Shown here piece by piece: positions 11,401-24,185 of a stretch of 64,000 nt of DNA (position 1 is the stretch's first letter; every line of letters begins with the position of its first letter). Under the pieces are notes generated by a model, which saw nothing but the letters and a program-made list of their open reading frames with translations, was not told the origin of the DNA and made no database searches. Source of the DNA: Primula veris (taxonomy: Eukaryota; Streptophyta; Magnoliopsida; Ericales; Primulaceae); contig OY821741.1 in NCBI GenBank assembly GCA_963682055.1, positions 4,285,501 through 4,349,500 on the forward strand. Reading direction: 5' to 3'. A program made the position numbers and the translations under genes.

Positions 11401-14400
11401 AAACTAATTTTTTTGAAGTATAAAATTTACATAGCCGTCAATTATTCTTCACTACTTGCAAAATTTTCTCTTTTTACCGAACACACTATTTTTCAAATTG
11501 AAGCATACTCTCTCACATTCGCAAATAAACAGTTTTGTATACTGAAAAATTAAACCAACAAAGACCAATGTTTCAGAAAACCGAAGATATATATGATAAA
11601 CTTTACCCTCCATCGGACGGTTTACTGTCACCAGTATCAATAAGAGGAGCGTCCACATTAACCAAAGCTCTCTCTGTCTCGGACTCTGTTTTTTCTGCTT
11701 CAACCACAGTTCCAGAAGCTAAGGCTTCATGTTTGGCTAATAGACGTTGCAAGTCATCATTAAGTGCAAGTCCTTGACATAGCATTGATTCATCCCTGCA
11801 AAAAGTTGAACAAATATAAAGCGACTGCTATGCTCTTCGAAGCAAAACTAAAATATTTACCCAAACTTTTGAGTCTTTTGTTCTCAGTACAGTTATCTTT
11901 ACTTGTTTGTTTTTAAAAATAGCAATTCACCTCATAAGAAACAGCGGAATACCAATCAAGAAAAAGGTGAAAGTTGAATACAAGCCACTTCTAAGCTATG
12001 AAATTTCCAAAAAAGAAAAAAAAAATCTAAGCAAGGATGAGTTGGGAAAAATAGGTGTCTAACATATTAATTCAACTACACGTTTCTATACTGAGTTCAA
12101 GAAGCACAGTTCTTAACAATTATCTTCTTTCTAAAGCCCTTCCATACAAAGTATGAGATTTTAACTCAGTTGAAAAATAGTTGAAAAAATTAATATAAGT
12201 AAAAGCATGTTGTTATGCCCTTTACGTATACTCCGCAATCCGCAAACTTGCAGATGGCAAGGATACCAACATGGATTTTGACAAACAGATAGCTTGTAAT
12301 CTGACATTTTAACAAGTTTCTACAATAATGTCCCTTTCTTAGCGGTCCTTGCTAAAAATTGGATAAATTCGGGTTTAAGATTAAGAAAGAAAAGAGTACT
12401 AGAAGGCCTTACGATGTCGAGTTAACAAGGTGAACAACTCGTTGCTTATATGTACGGCATTGTTTAACCAAGTCCACAATAACATCCTGCCTGAGTCCCT
12501 GCAAATTGAAACAAAGGAATATTTAGACTGCTGGTAACTGCTAGCTTCAGCTTTAGCTGAACAAAAGTGAGGAAGATAGATAACTGAAAAGGCACATTTT
12601 AAATTGATAAAACCGAAATAGAGTTTCAATAGCCAGCATCAGCAACAGAACCCAAAATTCGAGAAGAGGAAATGCGAATACCAACAGATATGAAAGTATA
12701 CCTCTTTGTTACTTGGATCTAATGCAGTCAGCATTTCAGCAAGGACATCCATAATACCTCTTGCATTTTGAATTTCTGTCAAACTGGCAAGAAAGAGAAT
12801 ACATAGTAAAAATTTAAGTTTGCATTTATTGCTAATCACAAACAAACAATATTTAACTAGCTAGATCTTGAAAAAGAAAAAACTAATAACAGGGTCTGTG
12901 GCTTAGCTGATTCAAGATCTGTGGAACATTTATAAATTTCAAGTTGCATTATCGACAACACTAATACATATACAAATATATACTGCTTATATTCTAATGG
13001 ATAATGTACCTTAATGTAGGGAACTCAGCCTCTGCCTCCGAAGACTCTGCTCCTTGCCGATTTTCTGGAGACTTAAGATTTTGTGGAAATGAGCTTAGTG
13101 GCTGAGTCTGTGGGGGTGTAAATTGAGGCGCAGAGCCTTCAGTTCTCTGAGGGAAAACTGCTCCAGCACGCTGATACAAGAAACATTTTAAACTGACATT
13201 GGAATGAGTATACATCATATATAAACATGAAAAAAATTACTCTAACTAGCATGCAAAAAAATTGCACAAGCAACAACTGCACTTCTCTGATTCATGGCTG
13301 TTCGATGGATTTCATAAAATAAAAATAAAAAAACATTTGTGGCATTACATATTGTCCAAGTCATATAGTGGTCCCAAATTCGTCAGGATTAGTTCACAGT
13401 TTTTAGTTTGGTCTAATCAAGTCTCTATCCAACACACTGTTTATAATCCCATCCAGGAAGCAAGCAAATAACTTGTACCACGGGTATTAACAGGGGCAGC
13501 ATGCCCATATAACCAGGGGTTGCCACCGCAAATTCAAAATTTAGACAATTTTGAATTTTTCTATAATGTTTTTCAGAGTAATTTGTAAATATGACATTTC
13601 AGCAACCCCTTAACTTTAAGTTTTGGCAACCCCTTTCAAAATTACATATTGTTTTGTTATTACATACTACTATAATTTGTACTGCGATACTATATGAATA
13701 TTAATCAATATACATTATAAAAACGCTACAAAGTAAAGAAAATATGACAAATCGGAAAAGTAGGACGAAAAAAATAATTCAAAATTGATACTAATTTGAC
13801 TTAGAATAATAACTAACTGTAAACGTGACTACTAGTGCCACATACATTATTCTAACACGATTCCGTGCGGTTATATCATTTTCAGTGTATCCTAATATCT
13901 AAATTAAACAAATTATTATTACAAAAATTACCAAAATACTCAAAACTAATTAGATTAAATATTTTATATTTCTTATAACAATTTTATATTTTATCAATAT
14001 TATATATGTAAGATCACTTCATTTACTCAATATTTTGGTAATTTAAGTATTAAATTGTATTTGTTAAGGAGATCTTTTATCTAGTTTATCAAAAAAGGAA
14101 GTGGATATTTTTCGGCAAATACGGCTCTTTAGTTAGCCAAGAACGCCGACCGGCTCGGTGATAGTATGAATTATTTTTTTCGAAAAAACCTTTACGGAAG
14201 AGTGTTTTGGTGTTTTTTTTCGTAACGTTGAAAATTTTCAGTCCCCACTAGTGTGAGAAAAATTTGAGCGACATTTTTTTGGCAACCCCAAAGTTTTTGT
14301 TCTGGCTCCGCCCCTGGGTATTAAAGACTTTTTGTAGAGTGTTTCTCAACCCAAATGGCCCCCGAAACGATTTCAAGTTATAAAAGCATTATGAAGAAGA

Positions 14401-17056
14401 AAAATCTTATAATCCTAAAATAAAGAGTCATGTATAAGCATGTCTAGATCAATAGACTGCAGTTGAACTACAGGAGGAAATTGAAAAGGTAGGGATGAAC
14501 TATAATCATAACTAACAAGGAAAAATGCTAAGATTTATAACACAAATGCATCCACTTCATGCCGAACACATTTCAACATGACCACCAAAAGAACAAAACC
14601 ACAAAGAGATGGTTCCCCACATGCATTGCTAGAGATTCTTTTAGAAGAGATGTTTTTCTAACTAGAAGATTCCTATAAGGACTGTACTCACCAGCAACTC
14701 TTGATATGCTGCATAGAATTGTGGATATCTAGCCCTCGGTCCACCAAAAGCTTCTTGCCAAGTATCAATTAGAACTAAAATCTTCTCCTTGACTCGAAGA
14801 TCAGGCTATAAATCGCAACAGAAAGGAATTTCAGAGAGTGGAAAAGAATCAAAAAGAAAAAGTGAAGTGAAAGCTATAGAGAGTAAACATGAAAGGACCA
14901 AGTTATACTCACCTTTTTCTTGGCTATTCTCACCATCTCATGAGGCAAATCTTTCTCAGCAACATGCATATGGAGAACTTCTCCACAGTTTTTAATGATT
15001 GTCTCCAGTAGCTATACATAAAACCATAATCTATCAAAATTATTTAATGACAGGAGTGTTCTACCAAACTCAGTAACACAACAAAGCTAATCAAGAATAA
15101 CAATTTAAAAGTAGCAGATATTACATCACCATTCTCCAAATTATAAGTGAAACTAAGTCCTCTCTTCCTAAAGAAGCAATTTAAAAACATGACATATCAA
15201 ACCTATGATCAAACTATTTATCTTTAAAAAATGGCTCTAACAGAACCAACGCATGATAACTTCAGTAAAATAAAAGAAACAAAATTGTTAACTAGCTCTA
15301 AATTAAGATCACGTAACATGGCTCCGAGCATAGTTCATCTTACTATAACCCTACTAAAATCGTATGATATACATTCATGATCAATTAGTAAATTGTTAAA
15401 TCAAATTAAAACAGATCATTACCAGATGCAGATATACATGAAAAGTGATATCATTAGCTAGTCTAGTCATTTACCGTAAAATCAACACAATCGTGATCAC
15501 ATTCTGTATGACATGTAAAACAATAAAAGAAGCACACACACAAAAAAGAAATCTAGCGCCAACCACAAAAATAATAATTGCCTAAGACTCATTAAACTTA
15601 CTGTCAGAGCAAGTAGTTGAACTTTTGGATTTTTACTTCTGACACGTTTCTTTAAGCCTTTAACGACGTCCTTCGATTGCCTGAAAAAGCGACAAAACAT
15701 ATAAATGATACAATATAAGAATCATTCACATGTAGCACTAATTGTCAATCTCAGTCGAAAATGTTTCCCAACACATGATGAGCTAGACTACACCAAGAAA
15801 CAAGACCCATTACATCTAAACTGAGGAAATATGCTGTGGTGAAACATAAACGAGCGCCTACATCCATATACATTATTTTCTGAACTTGCAACTTCCTGAA
15901 GATAAATAGAACTTATAATGGTATCAAATTCTAAGAAAACCTATCTTAACAAAAACAGAAAAAGACTAAAAAGCGCCTAAATCCAAACACCAAACCAAAT
16001 TCCGAGAAAAAACCTCGTTACAAAAACAAAAGATCAATTAAATAGCACCTGATTTCTATCAGCAACTAAATTCTGAGAAAACCCCAAAATTACAAAAGCA
16101 AAAGATTGATAAATACTATAATATTAATTCAAACACAACCAAATCCTGAGAAAAAAACCAATACCAAAAACACTAATAACTAAATGGCACCAAAATTCAA
16201 ACACCAAACCAAATTCTGAGAAATACCCAAGTAACAAAAACACATAAATAGCACCGAAATGAAATACTAAAACAAATTCTGAGAAAAAAACCCAAATAAC
16301 AAAAAATACACAATAACTAAATTGCACCTCAATTCAAACACCATAACAAACTCGGAGAAAACCCCAGATCCAAAAAACAAACAATAACTAAAATGCACCT
16401 AAATTCGAACACCAAACAAAATTTTGAGCAAAAACCCAAATTCCAAAATCACATGATAACTAAATAGCACCAAACTAAGATTGAATTGAGATTCAAACCA
16501 AATCCTTAAAAAAACCCAAAATTCCAAAAATAAATAATAGTTAAACAATTCAAAGCACCAAACTCTGAGAAATTCCAAGATTTTAAAACCACACAATAAC
16601 TAAAAATGCACCTAAATTCAAACACCCAAACCAAATTCTGAGGAAAAAAAAAAAAACCCAAATAACAAAAACACACAAAATAATACCTAAATGAATCACA
16701 AAACTAGATTCTAATAAACCCACATAAATAACTAAATAGCACCTAAACTCAATCACCAATACCAAATTCTAATTATAAAATAATAAAAAAACCAAAATTC
16801 CAAAAATAAAAAATAATGAAACAATTCAAAGCACCAAACTCTGAGAAATTCCAAGATTTTAAAACCACACAAAATAACTAAAATGACCTAAATTCAATCA
16901 CCAATACCAAATTCTAATTTAAAAAAAAACAAAAAATAAAAAAAAAACATAGTACGTAAGATCACGATTAAGCATATCACAGATCTCGATATTCATAGCC
17001 CAATCTGGTCCTATTAACATATCGCTCGTTGCTCTCTCCACCATTGAATTCACCAT
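8435..17056 (-). CDS. TOM1-like (TOL) protein with VHS and GAT domains
   Basis: Ten exons, all GT-AG, in one continuous frame of 623 residues: 17056-16956, 15680-15602, 15011-14913, 14805-14692, 13170-13010, 12783-12702, 12498-12413, 11795-11607, 10579-10161, 8976-8435. Residues 1-131 (exons 1-4) form the VHS domain, with [26 protein letters not shown] and DTWQEAFGG. Exons 6-8 (about 185-270) form the GAT domain, with [14 protein letters not shown] and [15 protein letters not shown]. The rest is a Gln/Pro/Asn/Met-rich tail with an IDLLSGDF clathrin-box-like motif. TOL proteins bind ubiquitin on membrane cargo and hand it to ESCRT for vacuolar breakdown, in place of the ESCRT-0 that plants lack. 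Length and tail resemble Arabidopsis TOL6/TOL9 (about 670 aa), which act at the plasma membrane and early endosomes; the exact paralogue is not settled. The start is the first ATG of the VHS exon. The terminal DPW-like motif before QSKD reads DLT here. Confidence 0.9.
13491..14316. mobile_element. Non-autonomous hAT-like element in TOL intron 4
   Basis: Starts CAGGGGCAGC and ends CTCCGCCCCTG (inverted, imperfect), flanked on both sides by the exact 8-bp duplication GGTATTAA (13483-13490 and 14317-14324). An 8-bp duplication and CAGGG-type ends are hallmarks of hAT transposons. The 826-bp interior is AT-rich and has no transposase frame. Sub-terminal GGCAACCCC motifs occur near both ends. It lies within the intron between exons 4 and 5, so it is spliced out of the TOL message. 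Confidence 0.8.
15950..16920. repeat. Minisatellite of about 70 bp in TOL intron 1
   Basis: A tandem series of degenerate units, each with the core AAATTCTGAGAAAAACCC followed by CAAAAACACA, AATAACTAAATAGCACC and AAATTCAAACACCAAACC. The core recurs at roughly 70-bp steps (near 15996, 16066, 16140, 16209, 16273, 16346, 16418, 16559, 16631). The array fills most of the first intron up to exon 1. Short open frames in it are products of the repeat. Confidence 0.7.
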
Positions 17057-17213
17057 TTTTTTTTATATCTTTTTTTTTATATCTTTTTTATCTATCTAAA
17101 TAATTACCACTATTTATTTTATTTATTTTATTTATTTATGTATAGATCCGATATATAGCTTTCACTCTCTTTCTCTTTTTCTATTTCTCAAAAATCATTA
17201 TAAACTTTATTTA

Positions 17214-17360
17214 CTCCCTCACCCCGATTTAATTATCGACAATTTTAACCGGTTTATAATTTATATTAATTTTTAAAATTCGATAATTTTGATACAAGTT
17301 ATTGGTCGATCAAAAATACATGTATTTTTATAATAAATAACTAAATAGAAACGGATGAAG
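17214..17360. mobile_element. Stowaway-like MITE near the TOL promoter
   Basis: Left end CTCCCTCACCCCGATTTAAT and right end AACGGATGAAG, flanked by TA on each side, with an inverted AATTATCGACAATTTT/AAATTCGATAATTTTGAT-type interior. Size (147 bp), TA flanks and CTCCCT end fit Stowaway. It sits 158 bp upstream of the TOL start codon. Confidence 0.55.
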
Positions 17361-17433
17361 TATTTATTATTATATTTTATTTTTTATTCGGTTTACTGAC
17401 TTTTTATGAATTTATTTTTAACACCCTTGTAAT

Positions 17434-18086
17434 TAGTCCTGCCGATTTTTACCACCTACCCACATAAGAACAAATCTTTCGGGTTTCGGTCACGTCGGTT
17501 TCGGTTATCTTCGGGTTTTAGAAAATGTTCGGTCGGGTTTGGTAATTTTTAGTATATGCTTTTGTACAGTCATCCTATTTAACGACACAAAAACTTGTTT
17601 GTATATAAAAAATATGTTAAATTGATGTGTTTTTTAAAATTTTGATTAGTCTCACTTAGGGTTTCGTATTTTTATTTGGGTTTTTAGTATTTTGTATAAT
17701 TTATTTTTAATTTATCAAATCTTAATTTGTTGAAAATAGAAAAAATAAATTATTTAATAAAAAATACAATATAACCATCCATTTTGTAATCATACGGTGG
17801 TTAAGGTGAGTGTTTCAAAGTCACTCTCAATTTTTACCACCCACCCACCAAAGAATAAAACTTTCGGGTTTAGGTCAGGTCGGTTTCAGTTATCTTCGGG
17901 TTTTAGATAATGTTCGGTCGGATTTGATCGGGTTTTTAAGTAAAAACTAGGAATAATAACCGCCTCGTACTCAGATATGTCTCGGTTTGGTCAAAACTTC
18001 ATTCGGGTTTATAGCGGTTATCGGTTTTTCGCTTTCAGACGGATTTACGGTCGGGTTTCGAGTCTCGGTCTTTTTTACCATCCCTA
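17434..18086. mobile_element. TTCGGG-rich hAT-like element with internal duplication
   Basis: The exact 8-bp direct repeat CTTGTAAT (17426-17433 and 18087-18094) flanks a 653-bp block. Its right end reads TTTTACCATCCCTA and its left end begins TAGTCCTGCCGATTTTTACC, so both ends carry an inverted TAG...GGTAAA-like signature. Two internal copies of about 100 bp (from about 17445 and about 17828) share CTTTCGGGTTT and TTATCTTCGGGTTTTAGA. Non-coding. The target duplication supports hAT. Confidence 0.65.
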
Positions 18087-18124
18087 CTTGTAATCATGTA
18101 ATGTCACTGCACCTTACATTCCAA

Positions 18125-18420
18125 AATATTTGTCAATTTTTACTATTTTTGTATATTTTATAATGTAAAAATACATATTTGTCCATACGTTATTGTTTTT
18201 TTTTTAAATATGTATTAATAATAATGAAGGTAAATATTTGTTAATTATGCTATTTTGGTATGTTCTATAATATAAAAATACATATTTTGTCCATACTTTA
18301 TTGTGTTTTAAAAAATGTGCATTAATAATAATGACGGTAAATATTTGTCAATTATACGATTTTGGTATGTTCTATAATTTAAAAATACATATTTGTCCAT
18401 ACTTTATTGTTTTTAGATTA
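18125..18420. repeat. Tandem repeat of about 120 bp, 2.5 units
   Basis: Three successive copies of AAAAATACATATTTGTCCATAC, about 120 bp apart, each followed by TTATTGTTTT and ATTAATAATAATGA-GGTAA. Imperfect units, no coding potential. The remaining sequence to about 19235 is AT-rich with GAGTCGAG/CGAGCTT-type motifs but no supported gene. Confidence 0.6.
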
Positions 18421-19235
18421 ATACGAACGGGGTAAATATGGGAAGAGAGTGTAAAAAATGTATCATGATTATGTTACATTAATAAGTGTAGTTGCCGTAG
18501 TGGACTGATATTTTGAAACAAATTGATTATTTTAGTCCGTTCTCTTTACAGGTTGCAAACGAGATTTGTTCAAGAATTAAGATTGGTCTCATTTACTAAC
18601 GAGCCCTAAAATATTATCCAGACTCGGCTCTATTATAGACGATTTTGAGTCGAGTCCACTTGAAAACATTAGCATACATGTGTAGTATGATTCCGCTTCA
18701 GAAGCCTTTTTTCATTGAAGTTAAATTTATTCTAATATAGCTAATAATACAAATAGGTATTTTTTTTATAATCAATACAAGTAGGTATTGTAAGTTTTAA
18801 TATAAACTGGTTTAGTTTTTAAAAAAATATATTTCTATTATATAAAATGAATAGTATTTATCGATCATCAGAATTATATTTTATAGCTTTTACATATATA
18901 TACATGAAAAATATATATTAAAATAATTAAACGAGTCCGAATCTAAACACGAGCCTTATAAATTTTTCTCAACCTCGACTCATTAATAAACGGACGAACT
19001 CGAGCTTATTCATGAGCGGCACGATACGGTTCGTAAAGGATTCATGGTGAAATATGAAAACAATATTTTTTCTTTAATCACCGTGGAACGCTTGTTTGCC
19101 GGCCCCATAGTAGTCGATAATTTCATATACTGGTTGGATACTACAAAGTGTAGGCTTTTGGTCTCGATACGAGACACTTTTTTGAAGGACCGATAATAGT
19201 CGATTATTTGCTTTGAGATGTTTTTGACTTCTTTT

Positions 19236-20035
19236 ATAAATGTACACTTCTTTATAAATGTATACTTTTATAAATGTACACTTCTTTTATAAATGTACAC
19301 TTCTTATAAATGTACACACTTATAAATGTACATTTATTTAATAAATGTATACTTATTTAATAAATGTACACTTATTTAATAAGCAAATGTACACTTCTTT
19401 TTAATAAGCAAATGTACACTTTTTTATAAGAAAATGTATTTTTTTTTACTTCTTTATAAATATACACTTCTTTTTAATAAGCAAATGTACACTTTTTTTT
19501 TATAAGAAAATGTACACTTCTTTTTAATAAGCAAATGTACACTTCTTTTTAATAAGCAAATGTACACTTCTTTTTAATAAGCAAATGTACACTTCTTTTT
19601 ATAAGCAAATGTACACTTCTTTTTAATAAGCAAATGTACACTTCTTTTTACTTCTTTTATAAATGTACACTTCTTTTATAAGTGTACACTTTATAAGTGC
19701 ACACTTATTTATAAATGCACACTTTATAAGTGCACACTTATTTATAAATGCACACTTTTATAAATGTACATTTTTATAAATGTTCACTTTATCAATGCAC
19801 ACTTCTTATAAATGTACACTTCTTATAAATGTACACACTTATAAATGTACACTTATTTAATAAGCAAATGTACACTTATTTTTAACAAGCAAATGTATAC
19901 TTCTTTTTATAAGCAAATATACACTTATTTTTAATAAGCAAATGTATATTTTTTTTATAAGAAAAGTATACTTCTTTTTAACAAGCAAACATTTGTTTAT
20001 AAAATATACACATTATACATATGTACACACATACA
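19236..20035. repeat. Minisatellite, 25-bp unit (first copy, complete)
   Basis: Dozens of tandem units, mostly AATAAGCAAATGTACACTTC plus five T (25 bp), mixed with a shorter TTTATAAATGTACACTTC form (18 bp) and GTGCACACTT variants. The array starts about 225 bp before the duplicated block and continues into it. The contig after the N gap begins inside the same array. Confidence 0.85.
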
Positions 20036-20394
20036 TGTATCACATAGGTGGTAGTGAACCTATAGATATCTACATAATCAAGTTTAAAAGAAGATTAAAA
20101 ATATTATATGTGAGACTCAACGCCATCGCGCATTTTTGTGAAGAAACACGGGTAAACATAAAAAAAAAACGACTAACATGGTGTTAAGGAAATACAGTAA
20201 TGCATTACATTCAGTGCAATTTATTAAGAACATAATTTACATCCAGGTTTAATCATCTCACATTTTTGGTAAACCATACATATGTACACAAAAGGTACTT
20301 TACATGTTCACTTCTTCAACTTTCGAACTTGTTAATGAAGCAAAAAAACTTGGAATCGTCTAAGAAGCAACAATAAAACACATGTCCTTTCAAT

Positions 20395-23277
20395 TCAAGA
20401 GCACCACGGCATAACAATTATGGAGCTGACCACACCGAAGAGCTGTTTCTGGCACGTAATTTTCACATTTGCCCCAAATTTACATGTCGAGTAAGCGGAT
20501 CTTGTCGAAATCCACAAGCTATCAGACGAAATTTCAGCTTCTTTAACAGCCATACGGTTTTTCCTCGACCACCCTTTTTGATCATTTACATGTGAACTAT
20601 GTAAAGCTGGTTTTTTATGAAATTCATCTGTCTCTACTGATGATACCTCTTCATCATTCATATCCAACCCTTTCATTGTTTCGGAATTTTTGTTGTGACG
20701 AAAGACCCTGTTTGGCTTTCCCGAAAATCTAGTGGTACACCAAGCATCCGAGACTAGCTTATATGTAGTTTTCTCAGGTCGAACACCAAAACTTTTCATG
20801 AGACTAAGCATTTCTTCAGCTTTTACAGGTTCTTTTGCTTCAACATAACCCCAAATTAAGGTTTCAAAAGTTTTCAAATTTGGCGAAATTCCACAACCAC
20901 ACATCATGTCAAAAACCCTACCAGCTTTATCCATTTTTCCAACACTGCACCATCCGTTTATAACGGTAGTGAAAATCACAACATTGGGTTTAACACCTGT
21001 ATGGTTCATGTTAATAAGTAGCTCCTCTGCTTTATCGGGCTCTTTTGCATATACATACCCTTTAGCAAGAATGCTATAAGCATGAATATCGGGTTCTATC
21101 CCGGACTTCGCCATGTCATCAAATATTTCCTTGCATTTATCCATATATCCAGCTGCACTCCAAGCATTCATGATAGTGCTAAAAGTTATAACATCTGGTC
21201 TAACGCCGAATTCTTCCATCACCGACAGAACCTGCAAGGCAAGTAGCGGTTTTCCATCAATCTCAAATAAACCTAAAATGAAGTTATATGTGTGAATCTT
21301 CCTCAAGTCTCAATCAAGCAGTGCTCCGGTAGAATCAGTTTAGTTAGTTGTGTAATTACCATAATAGCATGAAATAAACTACCAAAAGTTCTTAGAGAAA
21401 GGCCGGGACCTTTTGTCAGTTTCTAATCTAAAAGTTTATGGTTTCCAATCTGAAATCAAATGAATTTGAGGGCAAGTGCCACATGTATTTTAAGAACCTT
21501 TCGAATCTACTCAAACCAAAAAACAACAACATTGAAGGCTCCCAATATGGGTCGATAAATCAACCAATAACGGATAATTAGGAAAAATAGCATACCGTAT
21601 CGACACCATCACTATCTTCCATGTCAAGAAATCCTTTTATCAGAGAATTGAAAACAACAAGACCAGGGTGAACTCGAAGCTCTCTCATAGTATACACAAA
21701 CCTCAAAGCATCCTTAAACCTACCTTCTTTGCAGTATCCACCAAATATAATCCCACAAGTTCGTTCATTTGGCTGCAAATTATATTTCTTCATCTCTAAA
21801 ATCATAGATTGAGCGCGGTTTATTTCACCATTTTGAACATAGGCGATTGCTATTGTGTTAAAAGTAACAACATCTGGGTAAAAACCAGAAGCAATCATTT
21901 TATCTACTACATCCCACGCTTCTTTTATCTTCTTCTTGTTGCACCAGGCTCGAATAAGAACATTGTACGTTTTCAAACTTGGTTTCAGATTTTCCTCAGA
22001 ACACATAATATCAAGCATTTTCATGGACTGTTCGGGATTGCCATCGATTCCATACCCTTTAATCAAAGTAGTAAAAATGCTAGTTGTGGGTCTAAAACCA
22101 CTTTCCTTCATTTTGCGGAACATTTTCATTGCTTCCTCCATGTTACCGGATTCAGAAAAAGCATTAATAACGGCACTAAAGAAAATCGAATCAGGCACCA
22201 TTCCATTTTTCTCCACTTGAGAGATAATCGAATGTATAGAACTGAACATTTTTTGGTTAGTCAATGCCGCTAAGAGAGTTGTAAATGTTATCAGTGATGG
22301 TTTATGTCCTTCATCGATCAAATTTCTGAAAATATTTAGGGCCTCTCCAGAGTTCCCTCTTTCAACCAGAATATTCATCAGTTTTGTCCTTGACCGAACA
22401 GTGCGACAACTTGTATTGCTCCTGCACGAGGTGCAAAGAATGCACTCTGCCCTTGGATACAATTCAGTTTTACCATCTTCCTTTTTCCCCTGCAAGGAAA
22501 AAAAGTTGAACTATTTGATTAGAGTACTTTACAACCGAGAAATGAAAAAGAGTCAATAAACACCTATCTAGATTTGGTCAAGAGATGGTTTATGCAAAAA
22601 TTTCAGAGCAATAAACAAGCCTATGTCGGCATTACTGCGGTTCAGCTCATGGCCTGTGCTCAAACCTTGGGTTTGGAAATATGATCGTTCGAAAGTAAAG
22701 AATTTTGTAAACATGTATATCAGTGGTTACATCATAAATTCTAACTTCTTCCTCTTTTGTAGAATAAATTTCACTGTCATTGAAGTATTTGGTCATAGCA
22801 TTTGTCATCACATGAAAAGGGTTGTCATTACCTTGATAATCAACCTCAAATTCCTAAATGGCTAAATCAATAACAACGGAAAGCACTGATTTTAAAAAGA
22901 CCCGAGTCACTTAATCAATAACACCATAAGAGGAAAGGCTCAACACCAAGTTAGATGACTTTCCCCAGTAAGTCCAAATTAGTAGGACATAAACGACGTA
23001 ATTAGCTTGATTTAAAGGGCTTGGATGATTAGCAGTATATAAGGAATTCAACTAGTACCGATGTCGGTCATTGTTTAACTAAAAGCTATTGCACACCAAG
23101 TTAACAAGAGTTTCTACGTACGGAAAATATACCAAATAAATAGATGGAAGTATAACGAAGTACCTTAACGTGAGTTGGTTGAGCCCAATCAAATTGATTA
23201 AACACAGCTCTTTCCTGATGCTTGTTCATACTTTTCGTAAAAGTTCTCTCATTTGTAGAGTCCCCCTTACCTACCAT
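20395..23277 (-). CDS. P-class pentatricopeptide repeat (PPR) protein, copy 1
   Basis: Three exons in one frame, 614 residues: 23277-23164 (38 codons), 22489-21596 (298 codons), 21231-20395. An in-frame stop lies just upstream of the first ATG, and splice sites are GT-AG in phase 0. Exons 2 and 3 carry about 12 tandem 35-residue PPR motifs, such as [36 protein letters not shown] and [20 protein letters not shown]. Such proteins bind single-stranded RNA, usually in mitochondria or plastids, and help process, stabilise or translate it. Before the first repeat is a Cys cluster ([13 protein letters not shown]) followed by [11 protein letters not shown]. After the last repeat is a Ser-rich tail with [14 protein letters not shown]. 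From memory, both are shared with the PPR protein of Arabidopsis locus At5g21222. No clear transit peptide at the N terminus, so location is open. There is no DYW or E domain. Confidence 0.85.
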
Positions 23278-23792
23278 TTCCTTTCCTTAATGTTTTCTCA
23301 AATTTTTGCATCAAGATCGTGGATTATACAGATAACTGTGTTGCAGGACTTTGTAAACGGGAAAGCACCTTAGTTAAAGAATAAAGAGGAGTGGTTAATG
23401 ACATTGTAAAATTTCAGAAATAAACTAAGTTTTACATTTTAAAATCGAATTTATCTGTTGTAGTGGAACAGACAGAACACATTCGTGAGACTAAATTAAT
23501 TTTTGCTTATTTGGATGAGAAGTTTGCAACAGTATACGAGAGGAAGTGATCCAACAAATGATCAGAAACATTCAAAACCAAATATTTCCATTTTCCAACT
23601 TAGAATGGGACAATATAACCGGGTAAACAGATTCAACACCGTCTGCTATTTCAGTTTAATTTCCAACTTTTGTTCTAGTACAGCAAATAAGAACTTAAAC
23701 CGGAATCTACACATTCTGTTTCAAAATCGTACTGATTCACTCTTTAAACCATTAGTATAAGTAACTGCGATAAATAATAGAGAAATGAAGCA

Positions 23793-24120
23793 AATAGTAA
23801 ACATAGAGTTGAAGAAAAATCAAAGATCTTAGGGCGAGAAACTCGATAATGCCTTTTGCTATACTATCCATTTTCTTAACATGAGTCCTATTGTTTACAT
23901 GAATCGTCACTGGTTACTTAACGCCTACACTATATTAGGAGCACTCAACCGAGAGAGAAAAGGAAGCACGAGTAAACATAGAGTTAAATATATTTAGAGA
24001 CTTTAGAACAAGAAACTTGAAAAAGCCTTTTGCAGTACTATCCAATATTTAACATCAGTCCTATTTTACATGAATCATCACCGGTTATTTAATTCCTACA
24101 CTATATTAGCAAGACTCATC
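23793..24120. repeat. Diverged tandem duplication, about 175 bp
   Basis: AGTAAACATAGAGTT recurs after about 175 bp (23796 and 23971). It is followed in both copies by related text including GCCTTTTGC, ACTATCCA, AGTCCTATT and CCTACACTATATTAG. It repeats in the second block 14,561 bp on. Confidence 0.6.
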
Positions 24121-24185
24121 CGATTCATTGAATACATGTTAACGTCGATTTTAAACCAAATTTAGCTTAGCACATTCAAAGTTAA

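Noticed and set aside
16124..16765. Several 60-67 codon minus-strand frames rich in Phe and Trp
   Set aside because: They are read from the 70-bp minisatellite in TOL intron 1.
19942..20187. 81-codon plus-strand frame
   Set aside because: It starts in the 25-bp minisatellite and shows no family resemblance.
21809..22273. 154-codon plus-strand frame
   Set aside because: It is antisense to PPR coding sequence, which shows a clear family match. The same holds for 36370-36834.
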